Made by a program: the position numbers and the translations under genes. DNA of 6,856 nucleotides from JAIYDJ01 sp031398695 (GTDB lineage: Bacteria > Pseudomonadota > Alphaproteobacteria > Rhodobacterales > Rhodobacteraceae), in assembly GCA_031398695.1 (NCBI GenBank), contig JANNNU010000079.1, forward strand, positions 1 through 6,856. Direction: 5' to 3'. The notes under the pieces were generated by a model. It was not told the origin of the DNA. It ran no database searches and saw only the letters and a list, made by a program, of their open reading frames with translations. Below are positions 1 to 5,148 of the stretch, in pieces. Position 1 is the first letter of the stretch. Each line of letters starts with the position of its first letter.

Positions 1-692
1 CGGAACGACCGGGGCAAGGTGCGGTCAGACATCTGCCACATCACCATATGCATCGCTTCGGGCATCAACGAGATGAAATCCCAGAAGTTGTCGTGCGCCG
101 ACGCCGCCTGCGGAAAGCCCCGGTCGGGTTCGTCCTTGACCGCGTGGATCAGGTCCGGAAACTTGATCGCGTCCTGGATGAAGAACACAGGGATGTTGTT
201 GCCCACGATGTCCCAGTTGCCTTGCTGGGTGTAAAGCTTGACGGCGAACCCGCGCACGTCGCGCACCATGTCGGCCGATCCCTTGTTGCCTGCCACAGTC
301 GAAAAGCGCACGAAGGCCGGGGTGATCGTGCCCTTTTTCTGAAACAGGTCGGCCGATGTCAGGTCCGACAGGTCCGCCGTCGCCTCGAAAAACCCGTGCG
401 CCCCATAGCCACGCGCATGCACGACCCGCTCGGGAATCCGTTCGTGGTCAAAATGAAAAATCTTTTCGCGCATCTGGAAATCTTCCAGCAGCGTCGGGCC
501 GCGCGCGCCGGCTTTCAGAGAATTCTGGTTGTCGGCAACGGGAATACCCTGTGCCGTCGTCAGCACCGCGTCGTCACCTATGCGCGCCTGATGCAGTTCG
601 CCCCCGATGCCGGGGGTTGTCGGGCGGTCGGTGGTGTCCTGGCCGGTCTGGGTATCGACGGTGGGGGCGTAAAGCGGAAGATCGTTTGTCAC
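1..692 (-). CDS. katE: Catalase, large-subunit (HPII/KatE) type, 3' end cut by window edge
   Basis: Haem catalase that converts hydrogen peroxide to water and oxygen in the cytoplasm. The first 230 residues are visible. About 57 residues precede the conserved core, as in clade 2 large-subunit catalases. The core starts at NQNSLKAG (55-62), followed by GPTLLEDFQMREKI and the catalytic signature RIPERVVHARGYGAHGFF, with the distal histidine at His92. FVRFST (127-132) and VGNNIPVFF with the distal asparagine (Asn165-166) follow. The start is GTG at 692, chosen because AAGGA lies 8 nt upstream and no ATG fits. The gene begins 21 bp after the stop of the glycosyltransferase gene on the same strand, and I see no separate promoter in the gap, so it is probably the third gene of that operon. 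The operon's EcfG-type promoter fits katE being a known stress-response target. The C-terminus is outside the window, so the flavodoxin-like domain of HPII enzymes cannot be checked. Confidence 0.87.
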   Translation of the reverse strand, partial: MTNDLPLYAPTVDTQTGQDTTDRPTTPGIGGELHQARIGDDAVLTTAQGIPVADNQNSLKAGARGPTLLEDFQMREKIFHFDHERIPERVVHARGYGAHGFFEATADLSDLTSADLFQKKGTITPAFVRFSTVAGNKGSADMVRDVRGFAVKLYTQQGNWDIVGNNIPVFFIQDAIKFPDLIHAVKDEPDRGFPQAASAHDNFWDFISLMPEAMHMVMWQMSDRTLPRSF

Positions 693-700
693 GGCAGCTG

Positions 701-713
701 TCCTTATTAAGGA
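701..713 (-). promoter_or_regulatory. Palindrome covering the catalase ribosome binding site
   Basis: The 13-base sequence TCCTTATTAAGGA is a perfect 6+1+6 inverted repeat. On the minus strand it contains the AAGGA ribosome binding site of the catalase GTG start. It sits directly after the TAA stop of the upstream glycosyltransferase gene (714-716). As RNA it could fold only as a weak 4-bp hairpin (TCCT/AGGA) with a 5-nt loop. Ribosomes finishing the upstream gene would open it, which would couple catalase translation to that gene. The palindrome is certain; any regulatory role is inference. Confidence 0.3.
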
Positions 714-1727
714 TTAGGCGAAAGCGAGTGCGGGCCTCTGCGCCATAAACTGCCGCCAAAGCGTCGCGACATGGTTCAGGCGAAAGGCGGGGTTCACGGT
801 CACAAGCGGTCTGCGGGCCCGCCATTCGGCAATGCGCTCCGCAATCTGGGAAGGGTCGCTGCCGTCGATGCATTGCGAGGGGGCAGAGGCAACCTCGTCG
901 TTCGCGCCCAAACCACGGTGCAGCAGGGCCGGGGTGCCAACGGCATTCGCCTCGGCGATCACCAGACCAAAGGTTTCGGCAAAGCGTTGCTGCGGATAGA
1001 AAAGGCACAGCGCCTGCCGCATCCGGCCGATCACCTCGGCCTGCGTCAGGCTGCCCAGCCGCGTCACGCCATCCGGCAGCGGACCCACGGGCCAGGCAAG
1101 GTATCCGGGATCGGCAAGTTCCAGCCGCAGGGCGGGAATGGTCTGCCGCAGGGTCGAAAAGGCGGCGAGCACCTGATCCAGACCCTTGTGCGGGGCGCTC
1201 GCGAAAAACAAAAGATCCGGATCATGCGGTGTCGCATCGGGGCGCAGATCGTCGCGGATCGGGTTGTGCATGACCTGCATGACCACCGGCGCATCCAGCA
1301 TGCGTGTCAGTGTCCGACGCAGACTGTCCGACACGCACAAAAGTGTGATCCCCGATGCCACAAGATCAGCGGCCATCGCCCGGTTGTGGCGGCCCGGCAC
1401 GACATGCTGCCACACGCAGACGCGCGCACCCGGACTACGTTTTGCCACGCAAAGCGCCACCTTCCAGGAATTGATAACGATCGTCAGACTATCGGACCGC
1501 GCGGCAAGGTCCATCGGCGCGAAGGTCACCCCGCCGATCCGCTGCGGCAGGGACCGCGCTGCCTGTTCGACCGTGATGGTGGCGTCCGTCGCCAAAGCCG
1601 CCAAAAGCCGCAGCACTGTCGCCTCGGTTCCCCCAAGGCCGACCAGATCGGCCGGTTGGGCATAGGGTCGCGGGGCGCAGGGGTCGATCATCCGCAGACC
1701 GATCCGGGGGTGAGGTGGCATCAGCAT
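714..1727 (-). CDS. Glycosyltransferase family 4-type (GT-B fold) protein
   Basis: Predicted retaining GT-B glycosyltransferase of 337 residues, probably moving a sugar from a nucleotide-sugar donor to a glycan or lipid acceptor on the cytoplasmic side of the membrane. The N-terminal half carries the LVGLGGTEATVLRL loop (28-41) typical of GT4-like proteins. The C-terminal donor domain has LLFFASAPHKGLDQVL (172-187). It also has the family hallmark FAETFGLVIAEANAVGTP (249-266), with the EX7E pair Glu251 and Glu259. There is no signal peptide or membrane segment. The ATG at 1727 shares its A with the TGA stop of the upstream glycosyltransferase gene (TGATG), implying translational coupling; a second in-frame ATG lies at 1721. 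The reading frame stays open upstream to 2147, but that stretch lies inside the GT2 gene and encodes arginine-rich nonsense. The exact sugar and acceptor cannot be read from sequence. A polysaccharide made under stress is a plausible product given the operon's promoter. Confidence 0.85.
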   Translation of the reverse strand: MLMPPHPRIGLRMIDPCAPRPYAQPADLVGLGGTEATVLRLLAALATDATITVEQAARSLPQRIGGVTFAPMDLAARSDSLTIVINSWKVALCVAKRSPGARVCVWQHVVPGRHNRAMAADLVASGITLLCVSDSLRRTLTRMLDAPVVMQVMHNPIRDDLRPDATPHDPDLLFFASAPHKGLDQVLAAFSTLRQTIPALRLELADPGYLAWPVGPLPDGVTRLGSLTQAEVIGRMRQALCLFYPQQRFAETFGLVIAEANAVGTPALLHRGLGANDEVASAPSQCIDGSDPSQIAERIAEWRARRPLVTVNPAFRLNHVATLWRQFMAQRPALAFA

Positions 1728-2671
1728 CAACCGACCCGCGCCAGTCCGGGCTGAAAGGCGCAGGCCACCGCATTGCGCGTCGGCTCGGACACCAACGCCC
1801 GCGAGGGGGCAATCAAGTCTGGCCGCGACACGTGCGCGATGGCCAGACCCGGCAGGTTGATCTTCTCGGGCACCACCTCGCGCGTCTTGAGCCAATGCTC
1901 GACCTTGCCCCACACCATCAGGCGATCTGCGGCGCGGCGGGCGCTGGTATAATCGGTGGCGGCGGCCTGGGTCAGACTGTCCGGCGTTTCGATCTTGGTC
2001 ATCAGCACGTCTTCGACGACCCAGATCACCTCGCCGCCGAAGATCAACCGATTGCGAAACTCGCGGTCTTCCTCGATGCAGTCGGCAAAGCCGCCAAGGC
2101 GCGCGAACACCTCTGGATGAAACAGGCCAGAGTTCACGTGCATCCACTCGCCGGGCACGCTCGTCCCCATCTGCAGATTGGGAAAGATGTCGTCGACCAG
2201 CGAGATCGGCCTGCGGATCGTCACACTGCGCCCGTCCGGCAGGATCAGGTTGTGATGGCTCAACACCGCACCGACCCGCAGCGTCGATCCCGGTTCGAGC
2301 CCGGCCAGCGACCAGTTAAGGCACGGGTCCGCGCCGATCGATTGCGACCACAGGGCACGCGACTGGCGCAGCACCTTGTCGCGGGCGGGAATGTCATCGC
2401 TGTCATGAAAGGTCACGGCACGCTCGCCGGCCATCAGGATACCGACATTCTTTGCTGCCGCCGTACCAAGATTGCGCGCCAGCCTGACATAGCACACCCT
2501 CGGGTGCTCCACGTAGCCCGACAACACGGCCGCAGTCGCATCGGTAGATCCGTCGTCGACGACGATCACCACGACATCCGGATGGGTCTGTTTCACGGCG
2601 GCTTCCACCGCCTGCGCGATCAGATGCGCGCGGTTGTAGGTGGGGATGACGATGGCGGCGGGCTTGTCCAT
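1727..2671 (-). CDS. Glycosyltransferase family 2 (GT-A fold) protein
   Basis: Predicted inverting GT2 glycosyltransferase of 314 residues. It opens with the GT-A nucleotide-binding strand AAIVIPTYNRA (5-15), followed by VIVVDDGSTD (35-44) and then HDSDD (89-93), the DXD-type metal and nucleotide-sugar site. HVNSGLFHPEVFARLGGF (178-195) and EEDREF (200-205) form the acceptor side and the general-base region. No membrane helices are evident, so it is a soluble or peripheral enzyme rather than a processive synthase. The ATG at 2671 is chosen because GAGGAGG lies 6 nt upstream; a TTG nine codons earlier is open but has no such site. It is the first gene of an operon with the GT4-type gene (1-base overlap) and katE. 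A perfect EcfG-type promoter lies about 47 bp upstream. Substrates are unknown; two such enzymes together suggest assembly of a short glycan. Confidence 0.88.
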   Translation of the reverse strand: MDKPAAIVIPTYNRAHLIAQAVEAAVKQTHPDVVVIVVDDGSTDATAAVLSGYVEHPRVCYVRLARNLGTAAAKNVGILMAGERAVTFHDSDDIPARDKVLRQSRALWSQSIGADPCLNWSLAGLEPGSTLRVGAVLSHHNLILPDGRSVTIRRPISLVDDIFPNLQMGTSVPGEWMHVNSGLFHPEVFARLGGFADCIEEDREFRNRLIFGGEVIWVVEDVLMTKIETPDSLTQAAATDYTSARRAADRLMVWGKVEHWLKTREVVPEKINLPGLAIAHVSRPDLIAPSRALVSEPTRNAVACAFQPGLARVG

Positions 2672-2717
2672 GAAACGCCTCCTCGGCGTGTGCGACAAAA
2701 TGTTTCATCATGGACGC

Positions 2718-2742
2718 AACGTGTGGTGTGCGGTTGGGTTCC
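2718..2742 (-). promoter_or_regulatory. EcfG-type promoter of the glycosyltransferase-catalase operon
   Basis: On the minus strand GGAAC (2742-2738) is followed by exactly 16 bp and CGTT (2721-2718). This is a full match to the alphaproteobacterial EcfG pattern (GGAAC, 16-17 bp, CGTT). Transcription would begin near 2711, giving a leader of roughly 40 nt before the ATG at 2671. The sequence match is direct; use by the EcfG encoded here is inference. Confidence 0.75.
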
Positions 2743-2824
2743 GCTTTGTCTTCCGATCGGCGGCGATGCGGTCGGCAAACTTTGCGCTGTGAGGGATTGG
2801 CCCGGAAAAGCTGCGCGCAAATGC

Positions 2825-2856
2825 AAAAATCCCCCGACGCGCGTGGCGTCTGGGGG
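2825..2856 (-). terminator. Rho-independent terminator of phyR
   Basis: Read on the minus strand, GGGGG and GACGC-type arms pair across a 5-nt loop: plus-strand arms 2831-2840 and 2846-2856, with one bulged base at 2851. The 10-bp GC-rich stem is followed by ATTTTT (2830-2825). It begins 22 nt after the phyR stop and lies before the promoter of the next minus-strand operon. It therefore separates phyR from the glycosyltransferase-catalase unit. Confidence 0.8.
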
Positions 2857-2878
2857 AACATGCGGAGCCGTGATCGCC

Positions 2879-3688
2879 TCAGGCGATCAGCGTTTCGGTG
2901 CTTGTGAAAAACATCGCCTGACTGACCGCGGACCGAACCTGATCTTCGGAATAGGGTTTGCTGATCAGGAAGGCAGGCTCCGGCCGATCTCCGGTCAGCA
3001 TCCGTTCCGGAAAGGCGGTAATGAAAATGACCGGAGTCGCATCGAAGACGGCTAAGATATCATTGACCGCGTCGATGCCGGACGATTTGTCGGCCAGCTG
3101 GATGTCGGCAAGGATCAGGTCCGGCGGTTCGCGCAGGGCCAGCGCATTCGCTTCCGACCGCGTGCTGGCGATACCGGTCACGGTATGGCCCATGTCCCGC
3201 ACGATCGCGGCGATGTCCATCGCGATGATCGCCTCGTCTTCGATGATCATCACGCGCCCGGCCACGGCGGCGGCCATCTCGCGCACGGCCCGTTCGATCA
3301 GTTGGCCGACCTCTTCGACGTCGACCTGCATGATCGCCGCGATTTCCGCCCCCGTGAAACTTTCGATCGAATGCAGCAGCAGCGCCTCGCGAGAGCCTGG
3401 CGTCAGACCTTCCATGTGGCCCTGCGCAATGGCGGAAAACCGGCTGTCCGGCTCGCCCACCGGCGCGCCCGCACTGGCCCAAACGAGATGAAAAGCGTGA
3501 AACAGCGCAACCTTCGGCACATCGCTGGCCCCGAGAATGGAAACATCCTCCAGAATCGCCTCCAGCGTCGCCGCCGCGTATCTGTCGCCGGTATCCTGGC
3601 TGCCTGTCAGAGCTCTGGCATAGCGCCGCAGGTAGGGAAGGTTCTTTTCGATTTCGGCTGCCACGTCCAGCACATCCAGATCGGCCAT
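2879..3688 (-). CDS. phyR: PhyR, general stress response regulator (sigma-like domain plus receiver)
   Basis: Anti-anti-sigma factor of 269 residues that switches on the alphaproteobacterial general stress response. Residues 1-140 form a sigma-factor mimic resembling EcfG regions 2 and 4 (LPYLRRYARALTGSQDTGDR at 17-36; LTPGSREALLLHSIESFTGAEIAAIM at 95-120). Residues 144-260 form a receiver domain: acidic pocket Glu150-Asp151 in MIIEDEAIIAMDI, phosphoacceptor Asp195 in LILADIQLAD, Thr224 in the family's FITAFPERM motif, and Lys244 in ISKPY. By family knowledge, phosphorylation exposes the sigma-like domain, which binds NepR and frees EcfG. The ATG at 3688 follows a G-rich stretch (GGGGGGA). 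phyR is divergent from nepR-ecfG across about 80 bp containing a shared palindromic EcfG site, so the gene is probably autoregulated. Domain order and all key receiver residues are intact. No partner kinase gene lies in the window. Confidence 0.96.
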   Translation of the reverse strand: MADLDVLDVAAEIEKNLPYLRRYARALTGSQDTGDRYAAATLEAILEDVSILGASDVPKVALFHAFHLVWASAGAPVGEPDSRFSAIAQGHMEGLTPGSREALLLHSIESFTGAEIAAIMQVDVEEVGQLIERAVREMAAAVAGRVMIIEDEAIIAMDIAAIVRDMGHTVTGIASTRSEANALALREPPDLILADIQLADKSSGIDAVNDILAVFDATPVIFITAFPERMLTGDRPEPAFLISKPYSEDQVRSAVSQAMFFTSTETLIA

Positions 3689-3712
3689 TCATCCCCCCGT
3701 TTTTCATTATCG

Positions 3713-3744
3713 GGAACCAAACGTAGCTTGGGTTGTTTGGTTCC
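3713..3744. promoter_or_regulatory. Palindromic divergent EcfG promoter between phyR and nepR-ecfG
   Basis: GGAACCAAAC (3713-3722) and GTTTGGTTCC (3735-3744) form a perfect 10-bp inverted repeat with a 12-bp centre. On the minus strand it reads GGAAC, 16 bp, CGTT (3744-3720), a full EcfG match pointing at phyR. On the plus strand it reads GGAAC, 16 bp, TGTT (3713-3737), one mismatch, pointing at nepR-ecfG. The -35 of each promoter overlaps or abuts the -10 of the other, so the same DNA would serve both directions. Predicted leaders are only about 25 nt each way. Confidence 0.72.
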
Positions 3745-3769
3745 AAAGAGCACAATTACAGGCAAAAAA

Positions 3770-3955
3770 ATGTCCGGTAACATGATTCAGGATCGCGCGT
3801 TGGCCGAGGTCACCGAACAGGTGGACCGAAATCTGCAGCGCGTCTACCAAGAGCTGGAACGGGAACAGATCCCGGATGTCTTTGCACGCCTTCTGGAGGC
3901 GTTGCGCCAGAAGAGTGCCGTCAATAAAGATGCCGGCCTTGGCGGGTCGCAATGA
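3770..3955 (+). CDS. nepR: NepR, anti-sigma factor of EcfG
   Basis: Small anti-sigma factor of 61 residues that holds EcfG inactive until phosphorylated PhyR takes it away. The family core runs from about 16 to 47: EQVDRNLQRVYQELEREQIP followed by DVFARLLEALRQK. This has the typical helix, the IPD turn (34-36) and the second helix that contact the sigma or sigma-like domains. The length is usual for NepR, which has a short core and poorly conserved ends. The ATG at 3770 has only a weak AGG 7 nt upstream; a second in-frame ATG lies at 3782. Its stop overlaps the ecfG start by 4 bp (ATGA), so the anti-sigma and sigma factor are likely made in a coupled ratio. The identification rests on the motif plus its position between phyR and ecfG, which is the standard arrangement. 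Confidence 0.9.
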   Translation: MSGNMIQDRALAEVTEQVDRNLQRVYQELEREQIPDVFARLLEALRQKSAVNKDAGLGGSQ

Positions 3956-4533
3956 CCTCTCGCACGGCCGACGCCCAGACCGGCGATCCGCGCGACCAGT
4001 TGGCGTTGCAGATCCCTGCTCTTCGAGCTTTTGCGATCAGCCTGACGCGCAACGTGACGTCGGCCGACGACCTAGTCCAGGACACCATCGTCAAGGCGAG
4101 GTCGAACATCGAGAAATTCACCGTGGGCACCAACCTCCAGGCATGGCTCTTCACGATCCTGCGCAACACGTTCTATTCGAACTTGCGCAAGCACCGGCGT
4201 GAAGTGTCTGACCCCGACGGGATCCATGCCCAGTCGCTGTTCGTGCGGCCCGATCACGACGGCAAGCTGGCCTACTCCGACTTTCAGCGTGCATTCGATC
4301 AACTTTCGGCGGAACACCGCGAGGTGCTGATCCTGGTCGGGGCGTCGGGATTGTCGTGCGAAGAAGCGGCGCAGATGATGAATGTGGCTGTCGGCACGGT
4401 CAAAAGCCGCACCAGCCGCGCGCGCAAGCGCCTGTCGGAACTGATGCATCTCGAGGATGGCGAAGATGCCCTTTCGGGGCACGACGGCGTCACGCTCGCC
4501 GTCATGGGCCGCTCAGGGATTCCGGCAGCCTGA
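3952..4533 (+). CDS. ecfG: EcfG, general stress response sigma factor (ECF family)
   Basis: ECF sigma factor of 193 residues that directs RNA polymerase to GSR promoters. Region 2 covers about 17-82 (LRAFAISLTRNVTSADDLVQ, then DTIVKARSNIEKF and NLQAWLFTILRNTFYSNLRK); this part binds core polymerase and the -10 element. Region 4 covers about 116-163, with the helix-turn-helix LSCEEAAQMMNVAVGTVKSR that reads the -35 GGAAC. The DDLVQDT and FYSNLRK segments are typical of the EcfG group. A poorly conserved tail of about 30 residues follows. Its ATG overlaps the nepR stop by 4 bp, so expression is coupled to its own inhibitor. Several GGAAC-type sites in this window are its likely targets, including the one that drives its own operon. 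In relatives the gene is also called sigT or rpoE2. Confidence 0.94.
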   Translation: MTSRTADAQTGDPRDQLALQIPALRAFAISLTRNVTSADDLVQDTIVKARSNIEKFTVGTNLQAWLFTILRNTFYSNLRKHRREVSDPDGIHAQSLFVRPDHDGKLAYSDFQRAFDQLSAEHREVLILVGASGLSCEEAAQMMNVAVGTVKSRTSRARKRLSELMHLEDGEDALSGHDGVTLAVMGRSGIPAA

Positions 4534-4590
4534 CAGGACGTCCGTTATCGGGGCGAAGACCGGTCACTGTTCGTCCGTCCGGTGTCCCGA

Positions 4591-4758
4591 TCAGTCGCAC
4601 GGGTGGGCGTGGATCAAAAGATGGGCCAGTGCCGCGCGCATGTCGATCAGGTCCGCCCTGGCCGCACCCGCATCGAACAACTCGATTGCCGAGTCCAAGC
4701 TGTGCAGCAACGCACTCTCCTGTGCGGCCAGCGGCCGAGGTGACACCGACGTGTCCAT
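4591..4758 (-). CDS. Small hypothetical protein, 55 residues, likely helical
   Basis: I do not recognise this protein. It starts MDTSVSPRPLAAQ, continues as an alanine- and leucine-rich sequence that looks alpha-helical (ESALLHSLDSAIELFDAGAA, then RADLIDMRAALAHLLIHAHP) and ends in CD. It has no signal peptide or membrane segment. The ATG at 4758 is preceded by GGAGGAA, a strong ribosome binding site but only about 2 nt from the ATG; an in-frame TAG just upstream rules out a longer form. It lies 12 bp after the end of the interrupted small frame on the same strand, suggesting one transcript, and converges on ecfG with 57 bp between the stops. Coding status is supported by the ribosome binding site and GC-rich third positions, not by homology. 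Its position next to the GSR core hints at a stress-related role, but nothing proves it. Confidence 0.5.
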   Translation of the reverse strand: MDTSVSPRPLAAQESALLHSLDSAIELFDAGAARADLIDMRAALAHLLIHAHPCD

Positions 4759-4770
4759 TTCCTCCGCCGC

Positions 4771-5019
4771 CTACAACGCGACACGGCCAAGGTCGATATC
4801 CCGACCAAGGGCTGCGATCATCCGCGCCAGGCGCTGCGCGTGACCCGAAAGCATGGCACGGAAGCCCTCGGGCGACGTCTTGTCAGCCGTTGCGGCGAGT
4901 TTAACCGCGTGGGCCTAGCCGAAAAGCACCTCCGTGGTGCGATCGTAAAGCGCGATCAGCGCCTCAAGGGCAGCGGCATCGGTTTGCGGCGCAGGGTCTT
5001 GAGGCGGAAAGTGGGTCAT
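4771..5019 (-). pseudogene. Small helical protein gene interrupted by an in-frame amber codon
   Basis: An 83-codon frame starting MTHFPPQDPAPQTDAAALEA is stopped by TAG at 4917-4915 (codon 35, after VLFG). It then continues in the same frame for another 47 codons (AHAVKLAATADKTSPEGF, then RAMLSGHAQRLARMIAAL) to a second TAG at 4773-4771. Both halves look like soluble alpha-helical protein, and the second half keeps mostly GC third positions, as expected of coding DNA here. The ATG at 5019 has AAGGGAAG 4 nt upstream. Possible readings are a recent nonsense mutation, a sequencing error, a genuine 34-residue peptide, or amber read-through. I do not recognise the family. The next small gene begins 12 bp further on, and glgC ends 129 bp upstream on the same strand. 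A longer version starting upstream (5115) lacks a good ribosome binding site. Confidence 0.5.
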
Positions 5020-5148
5020 GCGTCTTCCCTTTTGCTGAGGGATCGGTGGTTGTCCGTCGGGCATGACGCCCGAGTGTTGCGTGCAAAAACCGGCGAAGGC
5101 TGGATGGCGCGCCAACGGGGCGCGAAGGGGTGCCCGGCGGCTCTGCGC

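Noticed and set aside
48..710. 220-residue plus-strand frame
   Set aside because: It is antisense to the catalase gene, whose motifs are unmistakable on the minus strand; the plus-strand translation has no recognisable motif.
771..1754. 327-residue plus-strand frame
   Set aside because: Antisense to the GT4-type gene; rich in Arg, His, Gln and Gly as expected of a mirror frame in high-GC DNA.
1728..2147. Long upstream extension of the GT4-type gene (477 residues)
   Set aside because: The extra residues overlap the GT2 gene in another frame and look random; the TGATG junction gives a clear start at 1727.
1715..3055. 446-residue plus-strand frame
   Set aside because: It crosses the GT2 gene, an intergenic promoter, a terminator and the end of phyR, so it cannot be one real gene.
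3849..3867. GGAAC occurrences within nepR coding sequence
   Set aside because: They lie inside a gene with no CGTT-like element at 16-17 bp and no suitable downstream start; the same applies to other coding-region GGAAC copies.
4548..4590. Possible hairpin between ecfG and the small minus-strand gene (TCGGG/CCCGA outer, ACCGG/CCGGT inner)
   Set aside because: Two short stems with a mismatched internal loop, a loop of about 15 nt and no T-run on either strand; too weak to call a terminator.
5108..5124. Hairpin CGCGCC, 5 nt, GGCGCG downstream of glgC
   Set aside because: Perfect 6-bp stem but no adjacent T-run in the minus direction; a T5 comes only about 25 nt later, so terminator function is unsupported.
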